Shown here: positions 29,190 through 37,187 of the stretch, piece by piece
Numbering within the stretch: position 1 is the first letter of the stretch
How the letters are laid out: each line of letters starts with the position of its first letter
Assembly: GCA_964449675.1 (NCBI GenBank)
Contig: CAYVAR010000013.1
Location: 1 to 38,173 of the forward strand
DNA from: CAYVAR01 sp964449675
GTDB lineage: Bacteria; Patescibacteriota; Microgenomatia; UBA10105; UBA927
Reading direction: 5' to 3'
Length of the DNA: 38,173 bases
Position numbers and translations under genes: made by a program
Notes under the pieces: model-generated
The model's database searches: none
What the model saw: the letters and a program-made list of their open reading frames with translations, nothing else
What the model was told of the DNA's origin: nothing

Positions 29190-29510
29190 ATGGCAGTTAA
29201 TGAATATGGAATTACTAGAGAAGGAACTCCCTACGAAAAAATAATACTTGAGGTTGGAGAAGAGGTCGAAGTTGGTGTTGATGGAACAACGCTTACCGTC
29301 CGAGGATTGGAACAAGCACCGAATCCAATTGATACAAAAGGAACTAGACCAGATAAACTGAGAGTTCGATCAAATCGTCCATATACCGATGAAGTGGGAC
29401 CAGGCACTCTAACGGAAGAAGTATATTTAGAGGGCTCTTTTGCAACAAATAGAGAAGATGGTAGTCTGCTAATCTTCTCTAGAGTTGCAGTAGACGGAGA
29501 GCAAACTTAG
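29190..29510 (+). CDS. small beta-rich hypothetical protein
   Basis: A 106-aa protein with alternating hydrophobic strands (YEKIILEVGEEVEVGVDGTT, VYLEGSF, SLLIFSRVAV), suggestive of a beta-barrel or sandwich. AAGGAGGT 5 nt before the ATG is a strong ribosome site. It lies between the acidic protein and a PRTase. No family is recognised. Confidence 0.6.
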   Translation: MAVNEYGITREGTPYEKIILEVGEEVEVGVDGTTLTVRGLEQAPNPIDTKGTRPDKLRVRSNRPYTDEVGPGTLTEEVYLEGSFATNREDGSLLIFSRVAVDGEQT

Positions 29511-29524
29511 GGTTATACTAACGC

Positions 29525-30148
29525 ATGGCAACTGGTGAGGTTGAAAAAGATCTCATTTTTCTTCGTGAAGAGTTTTTGCGCGAGGCAAAAGTCATCGACG
29601 CCGAGCGCGGCTACATATCCGTTTCCTCATTTAACCTTCGGATGAAACCTTCTGTTCTTTCTGCAGCAGCACGGCTTATCGCGCACGAATTTCAAAACGA
29701 CCACATCGATTGCATCCATGGCATCCCCCACTCCGGTAATTATCTAGCAACCGCAGTTACCCTAGCCCTTGGCAATGGCACCCGTATCCATAGTTCTCGC
29801 AAGGACCAAAATGTCCCCACAACATGGAAAGATATTTATCGAGAGGAAATTCGTTCGTTTACCACCAGTAACTCCGGACTAACGGTATTTTCCGGCATCA
29901 ATCTTTCTTTTGTGTTACCTGGTGATCACATACTTCTTATTGACGATGTCTGCGCGACCGGCGAAACCGGGACACGAATCGTTGAAGGTCTCAAAAAACG
30001 AGGAGTCAACGTAGTTGGTTTTGCGGTACTTTTTGATAAAGTATTTCAGGGAGGGCTAGCGGAAGTCGCCAAACTTGGGATAAAAGTATTTTCCTGTATA
30101 CATGTTGCAGAAATAGGAAAAGGTGATAGAGTAACGCTTACGCAATAA
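29525..30148 (+). CDS. phosphoribosyltransferase (orotate/adenine PRTase-like)
   Basis: A 207-aa type I PRTase. CIHGIPHSGNYLATAVTLAL, a charged loop NVPTTWKDIYREEIRS, and PRPP motif HILLIDDVCATGETGTRIVE. The DDVCATGET form is seen in orotate and adenine PRTases. Substrate not determined. Four bases separate its stop from guaA, so it is co-transcribed with GMP synthesis. Confidence 0.8.
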   Translation: MATGEVEKDLIFLREEFLREAKVIDAERGYISVSSFNLRMKPSVLSAAARLIAHEFQNDHIDCIHGIPHSGNYLATAVTLALGNGTRIHSSRKDQNVPTTWKDIYREEIRSFTTSNSGLTVFSGINLSFVLPGDHILLIDDVCATGETGTRIVEGLKKRGVNVVGFAVLFDKVFQGGLAEVAKLGIKVFSCIHVAEIGKGDRVTLTQ

Positions 30149-30152
30149 TACT

Positions 30153-31670
30153 ATGATTCTTATCATAGATTTCGGCTCACAAACTACTCATCTTATTGGA
30201 CGTCGACTTCGGCAACTTGGTGTTTCTACTCAATATACAGATCCTGAAGACGCGCTCGGTCAGATTAAAAAACTTCATCCTCAAGGCATCATACTCTCCG
30301 GTGGTCCTTCCAGTGTGTATGAAGCAGGTGCACCGACGATCTCCAAAGAGCTCTTTGCTTTGAAGGTGCCAATACTTGGTATTTGCTACGGTTGGCAGCT
30401 CATGGCTCAACTTTTAGGCGGATCAGTCAAAAATACCAGAAAAGAATATGGCCCGCAGAAACTGACGATAAAAAATCCCTCAAGTATTTTTTCACTCCCC
30501 CTCCGTACATGCACAGTGATTATGTCTCATGGAGATACGGTCGTGAAGCTTCCTCAAGGATTTTCTGCTGTCGCAACAACACAAAGCGTTCCTTTCACCG
30601 GTGTCATAAATGAAGCAAAGAAATTATACGGCCTCCAGTTTCATCCAGAGGCGTATCACTCCGAGCAGGGAGTCGAGCTTCTCAAGCGATTTGCTCAAGG
30701 CGTCTGCAAAGAAACCCTTTCTCCCCTTTCCCTTGATCCTCAAAAAATTATTCACGATATAAAAGAAAAAGTCGGCAACAATAAAGTCATCTGCGCGGTT
30801 TCCGGCGGTGTTGATTCAACTGTTACGGCATTCCTCATTGGTAGAGCAATTGGCAAGCAACTCATTCCAGTCTATGTTGATAGCGGATTAATGCGACCGG
30901 AGACTGACAAACGGGTGAAATATATTTTCACAAAGTTAATCAAAGCAAATCTCGTCATCGTTGATGCAAAAAAACGCTTCCTTGCTGCGCTTAAGGGCAT
31001 TATAGACCCTGAAGTGAAGCGCAAAACCATTGGCAAATTGTACGTGGATATTTTTCAAGACGTTGCTGCCAAGCACAAAGACGCATCGTTTTTAGGCCAG
31101 GGAACGATTTATTCTGATGTTATTGAATCCAAAGGAAGCAAACACGCATCTCACATCAAGTCCCACCACAACGTCGGCGGACTTCCTAAAGACATGAAGC
31201 TTACGCTTCTGGAACCTATGCGCAATTACTATAAAGATGAAGTAAGAGAAATCGGAAAAATAGCCGGACTTCCAAGCGATATCGTCAACCAACAACCGTT
31301 TCCCGGTCCGGGATTTGCTGTCCGTATACGCGGTGAAGTAACGCAAGAGCGCTTGGACCAAATAAAAATTGCAGATAGTATCGTACTTGAAGAAATAAAA
31401 AATGCTCATCTCTATGACAGCGTCTTTCAGTGTTTCGCCGTCATGACGGGTGCATACTCAACCGCAGTCAAAGGAGACGCCCGCGTATTTGCAGAAGTTG
31501 TTGCCATCCGCGCGTATGAATCAATGGATATCATGACCAGCCAATGGGCGCACATCCCCTACGGCGTGCTTGGTCGTATCTCTTCTCGAATCGTCAATGA
31601 AGTCCCGAACGTCTCGCGCGTCGTCTACGACATCACAACCAAACCCCCGGCGACGATGGAATGGGAATAA
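30153..31670 (+). CDS. guaA: GMP synthase (glutamine-hydrolysing)
   Basis: A 505-aa protein converting XMP to GMP. Class I glutaminase: Cys78 in LGICYGWQLMAQ, His/Glu in LQFHPEAYHSE (family usually HPEVxHT). ATP-PPi loop AVSGGVDST, then FLGQGTIYSDVIESKG, and dimerization domain with QPFPGPGFAVRIRGE and KPPATMEWE at the C-terminus. Length is normal. It ends the purine gene group on the plus strand. Confidence 0.97.
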   Translation: MILIIDFGSQTTHLIGRRLRQLGVSTQYTDPEDALGQIKKLHPQGIILSGGPSSVYEAGAPTISKELFALKVPILGICYGWQLMAQLLGGSVKNTRKEYGPQKLTIKNPSSIFSLPLRTCTVIMSHGDTVVKLPQGFSAVATTQSVPFTGVINEAKKLYGLQFHPEAYHSEQGVELLKRFAQGVCKETLSPLSLDPQKIIHDIKEKVGNNKVICAVSGGVDSTVTAFLIGRAIGKQLIPVYVDSGLMRPETDKRVKYIFTKLIKANLVIVDAKKRFLAALKGIIDPEVKRKTIGKLYVDIFQDVAAKHKDASFLGQGTIYSDVIESKGSKHASHIKSHHNVGGLPKDMKLTLLEPMRNYYKDEVREIGKIAGLPSDIVNQQPFPGPGFAVRIRGEVTQERLDQIKIADSIVLEEIKNAHLYDSVFQCFAVMTGAYSTAVKGDARVFAEVVAIRAYESMDIMTSQWAHIPYGVLGRISSRIVNEVPNVSRVVYDITTKPPATMEWE

Positions 31671-31673
31671 ATA

Positions 31674-32423
31674 TTAACAACGTACCACGAGGTCGTGGTG
31701 TTTTTGCGATCGCAGATTAAGAACAGCTCGGCTAGCGTTGAGAATCTGTCCGTTGAACGTAACATCTATATCACTGGGAATATCAAACGTATAGTTGAAG
31801 TTAAATGCCGATAAGCGGATAAGGCCCGGTGACGTACCGTCAACGCTTAACGTAAGCGGCGGGATGCGCACAACTCCGGTTTCTCCATCAGAAATCGGAT
31901 CTTTGGGAAGAGAAATGCCTGGCAATGGAATACTTGAGTAGGAAGTCGGATACATCGTATTGCAGCCGCGATTGGCAACAGTTATATCAACTGCAACCGT
32001 CTCAAGAAGCACCCAACCGACTGCAACTGCGGTAACCAGTCCAAGTGGTCCTTTGGCACCGGCGAGAATGTTACCCCACTTCGATGCATTAGCCTGTTGT
32101 GACCCAAGTTCTCCACGGACCCGTGCCACTTCTTTTTGCAGATTTTTCCAGAGTGACAAAAATAAAAGTAATCGTTTTTTTCGTTTTTTCTCCTCTTCTG
32201 AGTGCTCGGGAAGTTCATGGGCGACAAGCTCGATAACATCCCTTTGTTCAATGCGTAGTATCTTGTCCCATTCACGAGCAACTTTTGAGAATGCGCCATC
32301 GATGTTTGGGTGGGTTCCTTTGAGAAGTTTTTTAAGAGCGTCAAATTTTTCACGGGAGAGTGATTTCTCTGAGAAAAGTTCCTGTGCTGCCTGAAGCCTG
32401 TTAAGCGCTTCCTGATAGTTCAT
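31674..32423 (-). CDS. hypothetical membrane-anchored protein
   Basis: A 249-aa protein. An N-terminal helical region (about 1-110, charged, EEEKKRKKR near 78), one membrane helix (about 122-142, GPLGLVTAVAVGWVLLETVA), then an extracytoplasmic beta-rich domain (IRLSAFNFNYTFDIPSDIDV). Topology: inside N-terminus, outside C-terminus. No family recognised. It lies 13 nt downstream of the gapN stop. Confidence 0.6.
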   Translation of the reverse strand: MNYQEALNRLQAAQELFSEKSLSREKFDALKKLLKGTHPNIDGAFSKVAREWDKILRIEQRDVIELVAHELPEHSEEEKKRKKRLLLFLSLWKNLQKEVARVRGELGSQQANASKWGNILAGAKGPLGLVTAVAVGWVLLETVAVDITVANRGCNTMYPTSYSSIPLPGISLPKDPISDGETGVVRIPPLTLSVDGTSPGLIRLSAFNFNYTFDIPSDIDVTFNGQILNASRAVLNLRSQKHHDLVVRC

Positions 32424-32436
32424 TGGTGTGATTCTA

Positions 32437-33945
32437 TCAAGCAGGTTTATTTAGCACAATAGGGCGAAGTCTGCTCATCGATTCGAGGGAGTATTTGACG
32501 CCTTGAACACCAAGTCCTGATTTCTTCACGCCCAAAAACGGAAAGTGATCGGGGCCGCGCTGAGGCGAACCATTGATTTGGACTGTCCCGACGTTGAGCT
32601 TTTTTGCAATAACGAGTGCTGATCCTTCGTCTTTACTAAAAACCGATGCCTGTAGTCCGAAACGGGATGCGTTGACTGCTCGTATGCTCTCATCAATGGA
32701 CTGAATGGGAATAAAGGAGAGAATCGGTCCAAAGACTTCGCAGGTACAAATCGTCCAGTTGGGTTGCACGTTAGTTAATACGGTCGGTTCGATATAGGCG
32801 CCGTTTCGTTTTCCACCGGTGACGACCCGTGCTCCTTCGGCAATTGCTTCATTAATCGCTTGCTCAATTTTTACCGCCTCAGATACTGATATGACCGGTC
32901 CCACAAGCTTCGTCTGCGGGCTTCTGGGATCTCCCATATGGACGAGTTCCTCCATTTGTTTTTGGACTTGGGGTAAAAGCGCATCGATGACGGTTTGCGT
33001 CGCAAGGACGTATTTTATCGCCGTACAACGCTGTCCTGCGTAGGAAAAGGCGCCTTTGACAATTTCTTTGGCAGTCAGATGCATATCAGCGTCCGGCATT
33101 ACAAGCGCCGGATTATTGCCACCGCATTCAAAAACAAGCGTCTTCATCCCCGCTTGATGAGCGATAGCAACTCCCGTGTCACTACTTCCGGTAAACGTGA
33201 TAAGGGAAATTTTGTCATGGCCTACTAAGTAATTACCGATGTGCCCTCCTCCTCCGGTCACGGCGCTTAACACCCCTTCGGGAAGACCTGCTTTTTGGAA
33301 AATACGAACCAGATGAAGCGCACTTATCCCGCCCATCGTCGGCGGTTTAAAAATGACGCTGTTGCCCATAAGAAGCGCCGGCGCGAGCTTACTCGCTGAT
33401 AAATTAACGGGGTAGTTAAATGGAGCTATCGCCAAGACCACTCCATAGGCAACCCGCTCGATCAGGGCGATACGTCCTTTGTCAAATCCCGGAAAATTAT
33501 CACTATCCAGTTCTTCGCCTTTAATCGACTGCGCCTCATTGGCAAAGTAATCAATGAGGTCTGCGGTACGAGAAATTTCACTTTTTGCTTCTCCTTGACT
33601 CTTTGCGATTTCGCGAATCATAAGGGACACAAGGTAGTCCTCAAAGTGCCGTATCCAGTCAGCGGTCAGATGCATGACTTTTATGCGTTCGTGTAAAGGA
33701 GTCGCTTCCCATTTTTGTTGAGCGGTTGATGCACTTTCAATCACCTGATCAATTTCTTTTGTGGTAACAACCTGGAGTTCTCCGACTGCCTCGCCACCTA
33801 TGGGAGAATGGATGACCGTGGTTTTCCCGCTCTCACTTTTGCGCCAACTGCTTCCGTCAAAGTAGTTGTAAACCGGAGGGGTTTGCTCGTTACTGATGTC
33901 ACCAAAAAATTCATCGGGCATACCAGGTAGTAGAACTTCATGCAA
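32437..33945 (-). CDS. gapN: non-phosphorylating NADP-dependent glyceraldehyde-3-phosphate dehydrogenase (GapN-type)
   Basis: A 502-aa aldehyde dehydrogenase. Asn177 in IAPFNYPVNLSASKLAPAL, Glu273 in FECGGNNPALVMPDAD, and catalytic Cys307 in FSYAGQRCTAIKYVL. FKPPTMGGISALHLV and FPFLGVKKSGLGVQGVKYSLE match GapN rather than generic ALDHs. It oxidises G3P directly to 3-phosphoglycerate, making NADPH and skipping one ATP. No other glycolysis gene is in the window. The first 8 nt overlap the GIY-YIG gene. Confidence 0.88.
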   Translation of the reverse strand: MHEVLLPGMPDEFFGDISNEQTPPVYNYFDGSSWRKSESGKTTVIHSPIGGEAVGELQVVTTKEIDQVIESASTAQQKWEATPLHERIKVMHLTADWIRHFEDYLVSLMIREIAKSQGEAKSEISRTADLIDYFANEAQSIKGEELDSDNFPGFDKGRIALIERVAYGVVLAIAPFNYPVNLSASKLAPALLMGNSVIFKPPTMGGISALHLVRIFQKAGLPEGVLSAVTGGGGHIGNYLVGHDKISLITFTGSSDTGVAIAHQAGMKTLVFECGGNNPALVMPDADMHLTAKEIVKGAFSYAGQRCTAIKYVLATQTVIDALLPQVQKQMEELVHMGDPRSPQTKLVGPVISVSEAVKIEQAINEAIAEGARVVTGGKRNGAYIEPTVLTNVQPNWTICTCEVFGPILSFIPIQSIDESIRAVNASRFGLQASVFSKDEGSALVIAKKLNVGTVQINGSPQRGPDHFPFLGVKKSGLGVQGVKYSLESMSRLRPIVLNKPA

Positions 33946-34207
33946 AACGCAGTTGATAGAAATATTCCTTCAGTCTGCGCTTGAGAAGCCTCCCTCCTTG
34001 ACTTGTTTTAAGATATGATTCTCTGCGTTTTGCGTCTTTTTGACTAAGACATGCTTCATAATAAATAAGTTTCCATGGTTTACAGGGTTTTGTTGAAAAA
34101 ACTAAACCTCGATTATGTTCTTTCAATCGTTTAACAAGGTTATGAGTTGATCCAACATACAGATGTTTACCGCTAAGGCTTTGTAGTACATAGACGTAAA
34201 AGAACAT
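33938..34207 (-). CDS. GIY-YIG domain protein
   Basis: An 89-aa protein: MFFYVYVLQSLSGKHLYVGS has the GIY (VYVL) and YIG (YVG) motifs, then KRLKEHNRG, the STKPCKPWKLIYYE strand and RESYLKTSQGGRLLK. It resembles the UvrC-type domain found alone in small nucleases. Distinct from the copy at 137, which has TGA for VGS. ATG 34207 was preferred by homology; an ATG at 34216 is also possible. The stop overlaps gapN by 8 nt. Confidence 0.85.
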   Translation of the reverse strand: MFFYVYVLQSLSGKHLYVGSTHNLVKRLKEHNRGLVFSTKPCKPWKLIYYEACLSQKDAKRRESYLKTSQGGRLLKRRLKEYFYQLRFA

Positions 34208-34279
34208 AATCGTCATGAAGTTTCACTACCTGGCATGTCTTTAGTATAGAACCAAAAGATATATGTGAGAAGAGACAAT

Positions 34280-34322
34280 AAAAAAATCCCGCCATTTAAG
34301 CGCTGTTGCCTATGTGGCGGGA
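34280..34322 (-). terminator. intrinsic terminator
   Basis: TCCCGCCA (34287-34294) and TGGCGGGA (34315-34322), perfect 8 bp, followed on the minus strand by seven T (34280-34286). It ends the transcript of the membrane protein at 34489-35064. The 34208-34488 stretch otherwise has no supported gene. Confidence 0.8.
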
Positions 34323-34488
34323 ATACTCTCTGTTGCCTTGGGTATCTCTTCCGACTCCTATGCACGCGGGAGAGCGCACACAGAAGACGAGGAAGAGATA
34401 CTTACACCAGATGGTGATGGTGTGGTAGCGAAATACTACCCCTCGTCGATGCGATATGTATTTGTTAGGATATTTTCGAAACGCGTGG

Positions 34489-35064
34489 TTACTGGTGCTT
34501 CTTTATCTTTGACCGGTCGAGGATAGCGCGAGCCAAGCTGATCGTTTTCTGCATTCGTTTCCATTCCAAAATGTCATAGACGATCAACCCGGCTGCCATT
34601 GCTATAGCGCCAACCACTCTATAATTTTCATTCTCTGTGAGCGCCCAGTAAGCGACAAGGCCTCCTCCGACGACGAAAAGGAGGCTTGCCAGCCCCGTCC
34701 ACCGATCGGCCATGTTCACTGGCGGTGTCACCGCAATTCTGTAGAGCGCGTAGAGCATCCCGATGACGAGAGTCGCCAACCCGAGCGACCCTAGGAAGCT
34801 CCGTCCAAAGCCTATCAGCAGGCCAAGTGCGAAGAAGTTGCTGACGAGCATGGTCGGAAATAGCTGCCAATGACTGATTTTTATTATCAGTTCGCCGATC
34901 GTGATGATCCATCCGTAGCGCACGCAGAGCCAGAAGGCAATGGCAGCGACTATCAAGATTACCGCCGCTTCCTTCCAACTATTGCTCATCCCCACGAGAA
35001 CCGTCAAGAGCAACGCAACGGCCCCAATGAAGAAGACCCCCACTTCAGTACTCTTACCGTTCAT
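34489..35064 (-). CDS. multi-TM membrane protein of unknown family
   Basis: A 191-aa protein starting MNGKSTEVGVFFIGAVALLL. About six hydrophobic segments (about 8-25, 30-46, 53-70, 75-92, 94-110, 122-165 in two helices), ending in a basic tail (ILDRSKIKKHQ). GGAGGA precedes ATG 35064. GC-rich codons and a long structured leader link it to the genes at 1460 and 6574, although the sequences do not look alike. No family recognised. Confidence 0.65.
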   Translation of the reverse strand: MNGKSTEVGVFFIGAVALLLTVLVGMSNSWKEAAVILIVAAIAFWLCVRYGWIITIGELIIKISHWQLFPTMLVSNFFALGLLIGFGRSFLGSLGLATLVIGMLYALYRIAVTPPVNMADRWTGLASLLFVVGGGLVAYWALTENENYRVVGAIAMAAGLIVYDILEWKRMQKTISLARAILDRSKIKKHQ

Positions 35065-35281
35065 TTGATTTCCTCCTTTTCTCGCATTTTTTGACGCGAG
35101 AAAACTATTTCAGCTCCAATAAATTACAGTGAGCCGAAGGCCTGGAAACAATTATTTATTCCCACGCTTGCAGCTCACTGCGTGGAGGAATCATTACGGA
35201 AACATCGATGACACACCATCTGTTTGTCAAGGTGCGACAAGAGAGCGCTATCTTTATAACACTGGAATATTGAAATAGCAA
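35065..35281 (-). promoter_or_regulatory. promoter and 182-nt structured leader
   Basis: Promoter TTGCTA (35276-35281), 17 nt, TATAAA (35253-35258). The leader contains CAGTGAGC/GCTCACTG (35127-35134 with 35173-35180) and an interlocking CCACGC/GCGTGG (35162-35167 with 35180-35185), which cannot form together in simple fashion, plus a perfect TTTTCTCGC/GCGAGAAAA hairpin (35077-35104) that ends where GGAGGA begins. Confidence 0.55.
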
Positions 35282-35306
35282 ATATACGCCAAATAATAGT
35301 AGAAGG

Positions 35307-36050
35307 CTATGAAGGAGCCGTTGGGATTCGTTTTATGATAACTGCAGTCATGTTGTCCGTTGAACCTTTACCCGTCGCTTTTCCCAGTAGCTCAACAACA
35401 GCGTCAGAAAGGGACTGAGCTGTTACACCGACATCTTCTACTATGTTTAAAATATCCGTATCGCTCATAAACCGAGTGACCCCGTCGGTAGCAAGAATCA
35501 AGCTGTCGCCAACGAGAAGTTCTTTGGTGACGTACTGAGGAAAAAGCCCATAACGAACGACCCCAACAGCTTTTGTCAACTGACCCTGACCATCAACGTC
35601 ATCCTCTGTTAATTGGGTGAGACGATGATCATGGTATAAGTATGCGCGGCTATCGCCGACACTACCAAGCCACAACGTACGAATGCCGACGATAGCGACT
35701 ATGAGTGTCGTCGCCATGCCGTCTTTATACGCCATCTCTCGTTGTTTTTGCCAAAGAGAAATATTTGTTGAACGGAATATGCGACGAATAAACAATCTCT
35801 TGTCTTTCCAGTATCCAGGTCGAAGCCTAATATGTTTATACCCCCACATCGCTGTTTCGCACGCAAATTTCGAAGCCTCTTGCGCGTGCGGGATGCCGCC
35901 GACGCCGTCGGCTATGGCAAAACACTCATCATTAAAATTGATAAAGTAATCTTCCTGGCGGTCTCGACTGCCTTGCAACTGACTTGAAGCAAAAAGAATT
36001 TTGGATTTTGGTTCTTTAAACCGGAGTATATATGGATCAGCAAATTTCAT
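35307..36050 (-). CDS. PP2C-family Ser/Thr protein phosphatase
   Basis: A 247-aa phosphatase: SRDRQEDYFINF (metal site), CFAIADGVGGIPHAQEA, MATTLIVAIVG, LGSVGDSRAYLYHDHRLTQL, LILATDGVTRFMSD and STDNMTAVIIKR, the PP2C motif series. Soluble. The region usually preceding the fourth motif is intact. Reverses Ser/Thr phosphorylation; no kinase gene is nearby. The gene begins next to the SOD-tail remnant at 36052. Confidence 0.9.
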   Translation of the reverse strand: MKFADPYILRFKEPKSKILFASSQLQGSRDRQEDYFINFNDECFAIADGVGGIPHAQEASKFACETAMWGYKHIRLRPGYWKDKRLFIRRIFRSTNISLWQKQREMAYKDGMATTLIVAIVGIRTLWLGSVGDSRAYLYHDHRLTQLTEDDVDGQGQLTKAVGVVRYGLFPQYVTKELLVGDSLILATDGVTRFMSDTDILNIVEDVGVTAQSLSDAVVELLGKATGKGSTDNMTAVIIKRIPTAPS

Positions 36051-36051
36051 C

Positions 36052-36110
36052 TCATCTTTTGGAGGAAAATCGCGCTTCTACCTCTTTCCAATTAACGACA
36101 TTCTCTTCGA
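36052..36110 (-). pseudogene. remnant of a second SOD C-terminus
   Basis: The minus frame ends ENVVNWKEVEARFSSKR, matching WNVVNWSEVERRLKDAKK at the end of the SOD encoded at 36203-36844. The nucleotide match is partial (about two thirds by eye), so it is an old duplicate. Between the two copies is a GTCGAAG-type repeat. Either a paralogous sod gene was lost, or repeat insertion displaced the original end. Confidence 0.6.
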
Positions 36111-36199
36111 CTCGTCCTTCGGGTGCACTCAGGACTCGCTCAGAGCAAGCCACCCTGCTAGATTTAACGAGTCGAAGACCCTGAGCTTGCCGAAGGGCA
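36110..36199. repeat. GTCGAAG-family repeat between sod and its remnant
   Basis: CTTCGACTCGTCCTTCGGGT, CACTCAGGACTCGCTCAGAGC and, inverted, CGAGTCGAAGACCCTGAGC then TTGCCGAAGGGC. Long inverted structure, same family as the repeats at 52-105 and 3866-3913. Confidence 0.75.
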
Positions 36200-36202
36200 A
36201 CA

Positions 36203-36844
36203 TTATTTTTTTGCATCTTTAAGCCTTCGTTCGACTTCACTCCAGTTTACTACATTCCACCACTGTTTTATGTATTCCACTCTTAAATTCTGATATTTAA
36301 GGTAATAGGCGTGCTCCCAGACATCCAAACCTAAGATGGGCGTCTTGCCCTCCATCAAAGGGTTATCTTGATTGGGTGTATCAATGATTGTAAGTTTTCT
36401 TGCATCCATCACAAGCCACACCCAACCACTCCCAAACCGAGCAAGTCCCGCGGTGGAAAACTTTTCTGTAAACCCTACAAAGTTTCCAAATGCACCATCA
36501 ATAGCTTTCCCAAGCTCACCTGAAGGCGCTCCTCCCCCACCTTTTCCATTTGGCGCCATTACCTCCCAGAAAAGGCTGTGATTATAATGGCCACCACCGT
36601 TATTTCTCACCTTTGTTCTAACCTGTTCCGGAACTTGGTCAAGCTTTGTCATTAATTGTTCAATTGTCAGATTGCCTGCCCCGAGCTTTGTCGAGGGGTT
36701 AAATTGTTGAAGGTCAGCAAGGGCGTCATTGAGATTTTTGACATAGGCACCATGGTGCTTGTCATGGTGGATCTGCATAGTGCGCTCATCAATATACGGT
36801 TCAAGGGCGTTATAGGCGTATGGTAATTCAGGTACAGTAAACAT
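36203..36844 (-). CDS. Fe/Mn superoxide dismutase
   Basis: A 213-aa SOD. Metal ligands: His26 or 27 (MQIHHDKHH), His89 (GGHYNHSLFW), and Asp/His in LGLDVWEHAYY. The family core (LPYAYNALEPYID, KVRNNGGGHYNHSLF, FGSGWVWLV) is intact. Insert NPSTKLGAG at 49-57 (repeat at about 36676-36700) lengthens the loop between the first two helices by 8-9 residues compared with SodA. AAGGAGGCC 3 nt before the ATG. It protects a presumably fermentative cell from O2. Last in a minus-strand cluster with small membrane proteins. Confidence 0.94.
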   Translation of the reverse strand: MFTVPELPYAYNALEPYIDERTMQIHHDKHHGAYVKNLNDALADLQQFNPSTKLGAGNLTIEQLMTKLDQVPEQVRTKVRNNGGGHYNHSLFWEVMAPNGKGGGGAPSGELGKAIDGAFGNFVGFTEKFSTAGLARFGSGWVWLVMDARKLTIIDTPNQDNPLMEGKTPILGLDVWEHAYYLKYQNLRVEYIKQWWNVVNWSEVERRLKDAKK

Positions 36845-36867
36845 ACAGGCCTCCTTTCACCGGTACA

Positions 36868-36963
36868 TTAACGCTTCGCTACAAGAGCTACTAACAGTAT
36901 TGCTATAAGGAGCAAAGCCCAGATTATATTTCCAACAGTAAAAACATCATTAGGATTTATCAC
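36868..36963 (-). CDS. 31-aa single-pass membrane microprotein
   Basis: A GTG at 36963 overlaps the TGA of the gene at 36960 (GTGA), with GGGAGG 6-7 nt upstream. It reads MINPNDVFTVGNIIWALLLI then AILLVALVAKR, one membrane helix with a basic end. The coupling and Shine-Dalgarno support translation despite the small size. Confidence 0.6.
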   Translation of the reverse strand: MINPNDVFTVGNIIWALLLIAILLVALVAKR

Positions 36964-37184
36964 CGATTCCTCCCTGCCTTACCCTCAAGTATAAGCGCTG
37001 CTAGTAGACTTGTCAAAGCAAATGCGACACCAGAAACGAGCTGCGAAATCGATGGCTGCACGGCAGAAGGTAGTACACTGGGAAGAAAATATCCTACGAC
37101 ATTATACAAAGCTGTCGCTTTTGATAAATCCTCGGCATATCGTGCAAGCAATCGATACTGATAAGCGGAAAGACGAATGCGCAT
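36960..37184 (-). CDS. small membrane protein
   Basis: A 74-aa protein: an N-terminal amphipathic segment (MRIRLSAYQYRLLARYAEDL), then two hydrophobic stretches (about 24-40 and 46-66, LVSGVAFALTSLLAALIL). No family recognised. It is 3 nt downstream of the RHH gene and coupled to a 31-aa microprotein, so the three form one operon. Confidence 0.6.
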   Translation of the reverse strand: MRIRLSAYQYRLLARYAEDLSKATALYNVVGYFLPSVLPSAVQPSISQLVSGVAFALTSLLAALILEGKAGRNR

Positions 37185-37187
37185 AAT

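Noticed and set aside
36111..36240. A gene of 62 aa covering the sod tail and the repeat
   Set aside because: Most of it translates repeat DNA and the antisense end of sod; only the last residues resemble SOD, so it is recorded as a remnant.
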